Positions 63,144 to 64,000 of a DNA stretch of 64,000 nucleotides are shown one piece after another. Every line of letters starts with the position of its first letter. Position 1 is the stretch's first letter. The notes beneath the pieces were generated by a model, which made no database searches, was not told the origin of the DNA, and saw nothing but the letters and a program-made list of their open reading frames with translations. The position numbers and the translations under genes were made by a program. The stretch spans positions 16,283,565 through 16,347,564 of the forward strand of contig NC_092122.1 in assembly GCF_045679555.1 (NCBI RefSeq), written 5' to 3'. The stretch comes from Salvelinus alpinus. Taxonomy: Eukaryota; Chordata; Actinopteri; Salmoniformes; Salmonidae.

Positions 63144-63594
63144 TCACTCGCAGGCCAGTTTGCTGTCAAAACTGGACAGGCCAATGGCGAAGGCTTGCAG
63201 GGCACACATGGGGTAGTTGTAGTCTAAGGTGAATACGTCCTCGGCCACTCTACCAAACTGCATTACGATGTAGTCCGCTGAGGGAAGAGAGAAGAGACGA
63301 CTAAATAATGTGAAATCATTATTCCATTCTACCCAAGGAGAGGGAGTGAGAAATAGACAGTGAAAAAGAGCGAAAGAGAAAAAAGAGCGAGAGTCGAGAG
63401 AAGCACTGACGGATCGACTCACGATCGTTGTCGTGGACGATCTGAAAGTTCTTGACAGAAGCCTGTGTGACGCGGCCGTGGAAATTGAGCACGTAGGACT
63501 GGGTGTCGTCGTTCCACACGGGGGCCTTGTTGTGCAGCTCGATCAGGTTCTCCACTGAGTGGTTCTGCCACTTACTTAGAAGGCTGTCCTGCTC
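63144..63594 (-). CDS. Tubby-family protein, last two coding exons (TULP3-like)
   Basis: Two - strand exons, 63423-63594 and 63144-63277, join in frame and end in TGA at 63,144-63,146. They encode the C-terminal part of the tubby barrel, including [27 protein letters not shown] and the family's signature C-terminus [10 protein letters not shown]. The acceptor before the first of these exons is TTCCAG and the donor between them is GTGAGT. Tubby proteins bind phosphatidylinositol 4,5-bisphosphate and, for TULP3 and TUB, carry receptors into cilia with the IFT-A complex. The [10 protein letters not shown] and IVHDND wording fits TULP3 best from memory, but TUB or TULP1 is possible. The remaining upstream exons lie beyond the window's right edge. 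The gene is convergent with tiparp. Confidence 0.9.
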
Positions 63595-64000
63595 CTGGAA
63601 ACACACAGACAACGGGGTTGTATTCATTAGGCACTAAACAGAAGAAATAGGACTGAAACAGGGAGTGACAACCTTGACTTACCCAATAAGAACGCTCTAT
63701 TTAGTTTTCCGTTGCGTGCCCTAATGAATACGACCCAGACATCCAAACCATCTGATCTGACGTCACTCCCCAGTGACCACATCTCACAGCCCTTAGTGGG
63801 TTAGCCTCAGTTTCCATTACATGATGTTGACTTCATTATTCAGATTGTGCTAAATGATTTTCTATTTCAAGATGTAAGAATGCCAGAGTCTTAAATCAAT
63901 CATGCCCTCTGACACGCCCCTCTCTCTTACTGTGCATAACAAGTACAGTGACTACAAATGTTAGAAGAAGTGATTGGAGTTGTACAGTCCCATGGGGCTG
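63595..64000 (-). other. Intron of the tubby-family gene
   Basis: This is sequence upstream of the penultimate coding exon on the - strand. No further exon is visible before the window ends. Confidence 0.6.

Noticed and set aside
62692-63147. 151-codon - strand frame beside the tubby-family exon
   Set aside because: It lies in the expected 3' untranslated region, has proline/serine-rich low-complexity sequence and no domain.

Overview
The window looks like nuclear DNA of a salmonid fish (Salmo, Oncorhynchus or Salvelinus type). The evidence is spliced vertebrate genes, several Tc1-like transposon families typical of salmonids, a LINE 3' tail of salmonid type, several LTR elements whose ends begin TGTCAC, and many long microsatellites. 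No bacterial or viral gene organisation is present.

Layout. Positions 1-31,700 hold no gene I can support. They contain microsatellites, small inverted-repeat elements and three minisatellites. The largest minisatellite is an array of about 11.35 kb (7,012-18,365) of 34/39-bp units, itself built from four large copies spaced about 2,701, 1,820 and 1,874 bp apart. It is followed by eleven 72-bp units (18,702-19,493) and, further on, fifteen 57-bp units (26,053-26,907). Positions 31,700-38,100 hold diverged tandem copies of the DNA that lies upstream of the TRIM genes, without TRIM exons between them and carrying a solo LTR and a Tc1 fragment.

Positions 38,100-52,930 hold three tandem TRIM genes of the RING, B-box, coiled-coil, B30.2 type (TRIM35 / zinc-binding protein A33-like) on the + strand. 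Copy 1 (38,123-42,325) keeps its RING, B-box and B30.2 exons but has a frame-breaking deletion in the coiled-coil exon. Copy 2 (43,176-about 49,660) is a pseudogene: its RING exon is split by about 3.9 kb of nested LINE, Tc1 and LTR-element DNA, and its B30.2 exon holds a solo LTR. Copy 3 (50,923-52,925) reads through five exons into a complete 477-residue protein.

Positions 53,785-59,594 hold a complete tiparp (PARP7) gene on the + strand, five coding exons and 654 residues, with a CCCH finger, a WWE region and an H-Y-I mono-ADP-ribosyltransferase domain. Two Tc1 elements sit in its introns. At 63,144-63,594 are the last two coding exons of a tubby-family gene (best guess tulp3) on the - strand, convergent with tiparp.

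The intact TRIM gene and tiparp are adjacent and co-oriented. Both families act in innate antiviral signalling in other vertebrates, so this is a plausible immune neighbourhood, but functional linkage is inference. The strongest novel signals are the layered minisatellite, the nested-transposon history of TRIM copy 2, the fused exon of TRIM copy 3, and a tRNA-like unit inserted in one arm of a long palindrome.
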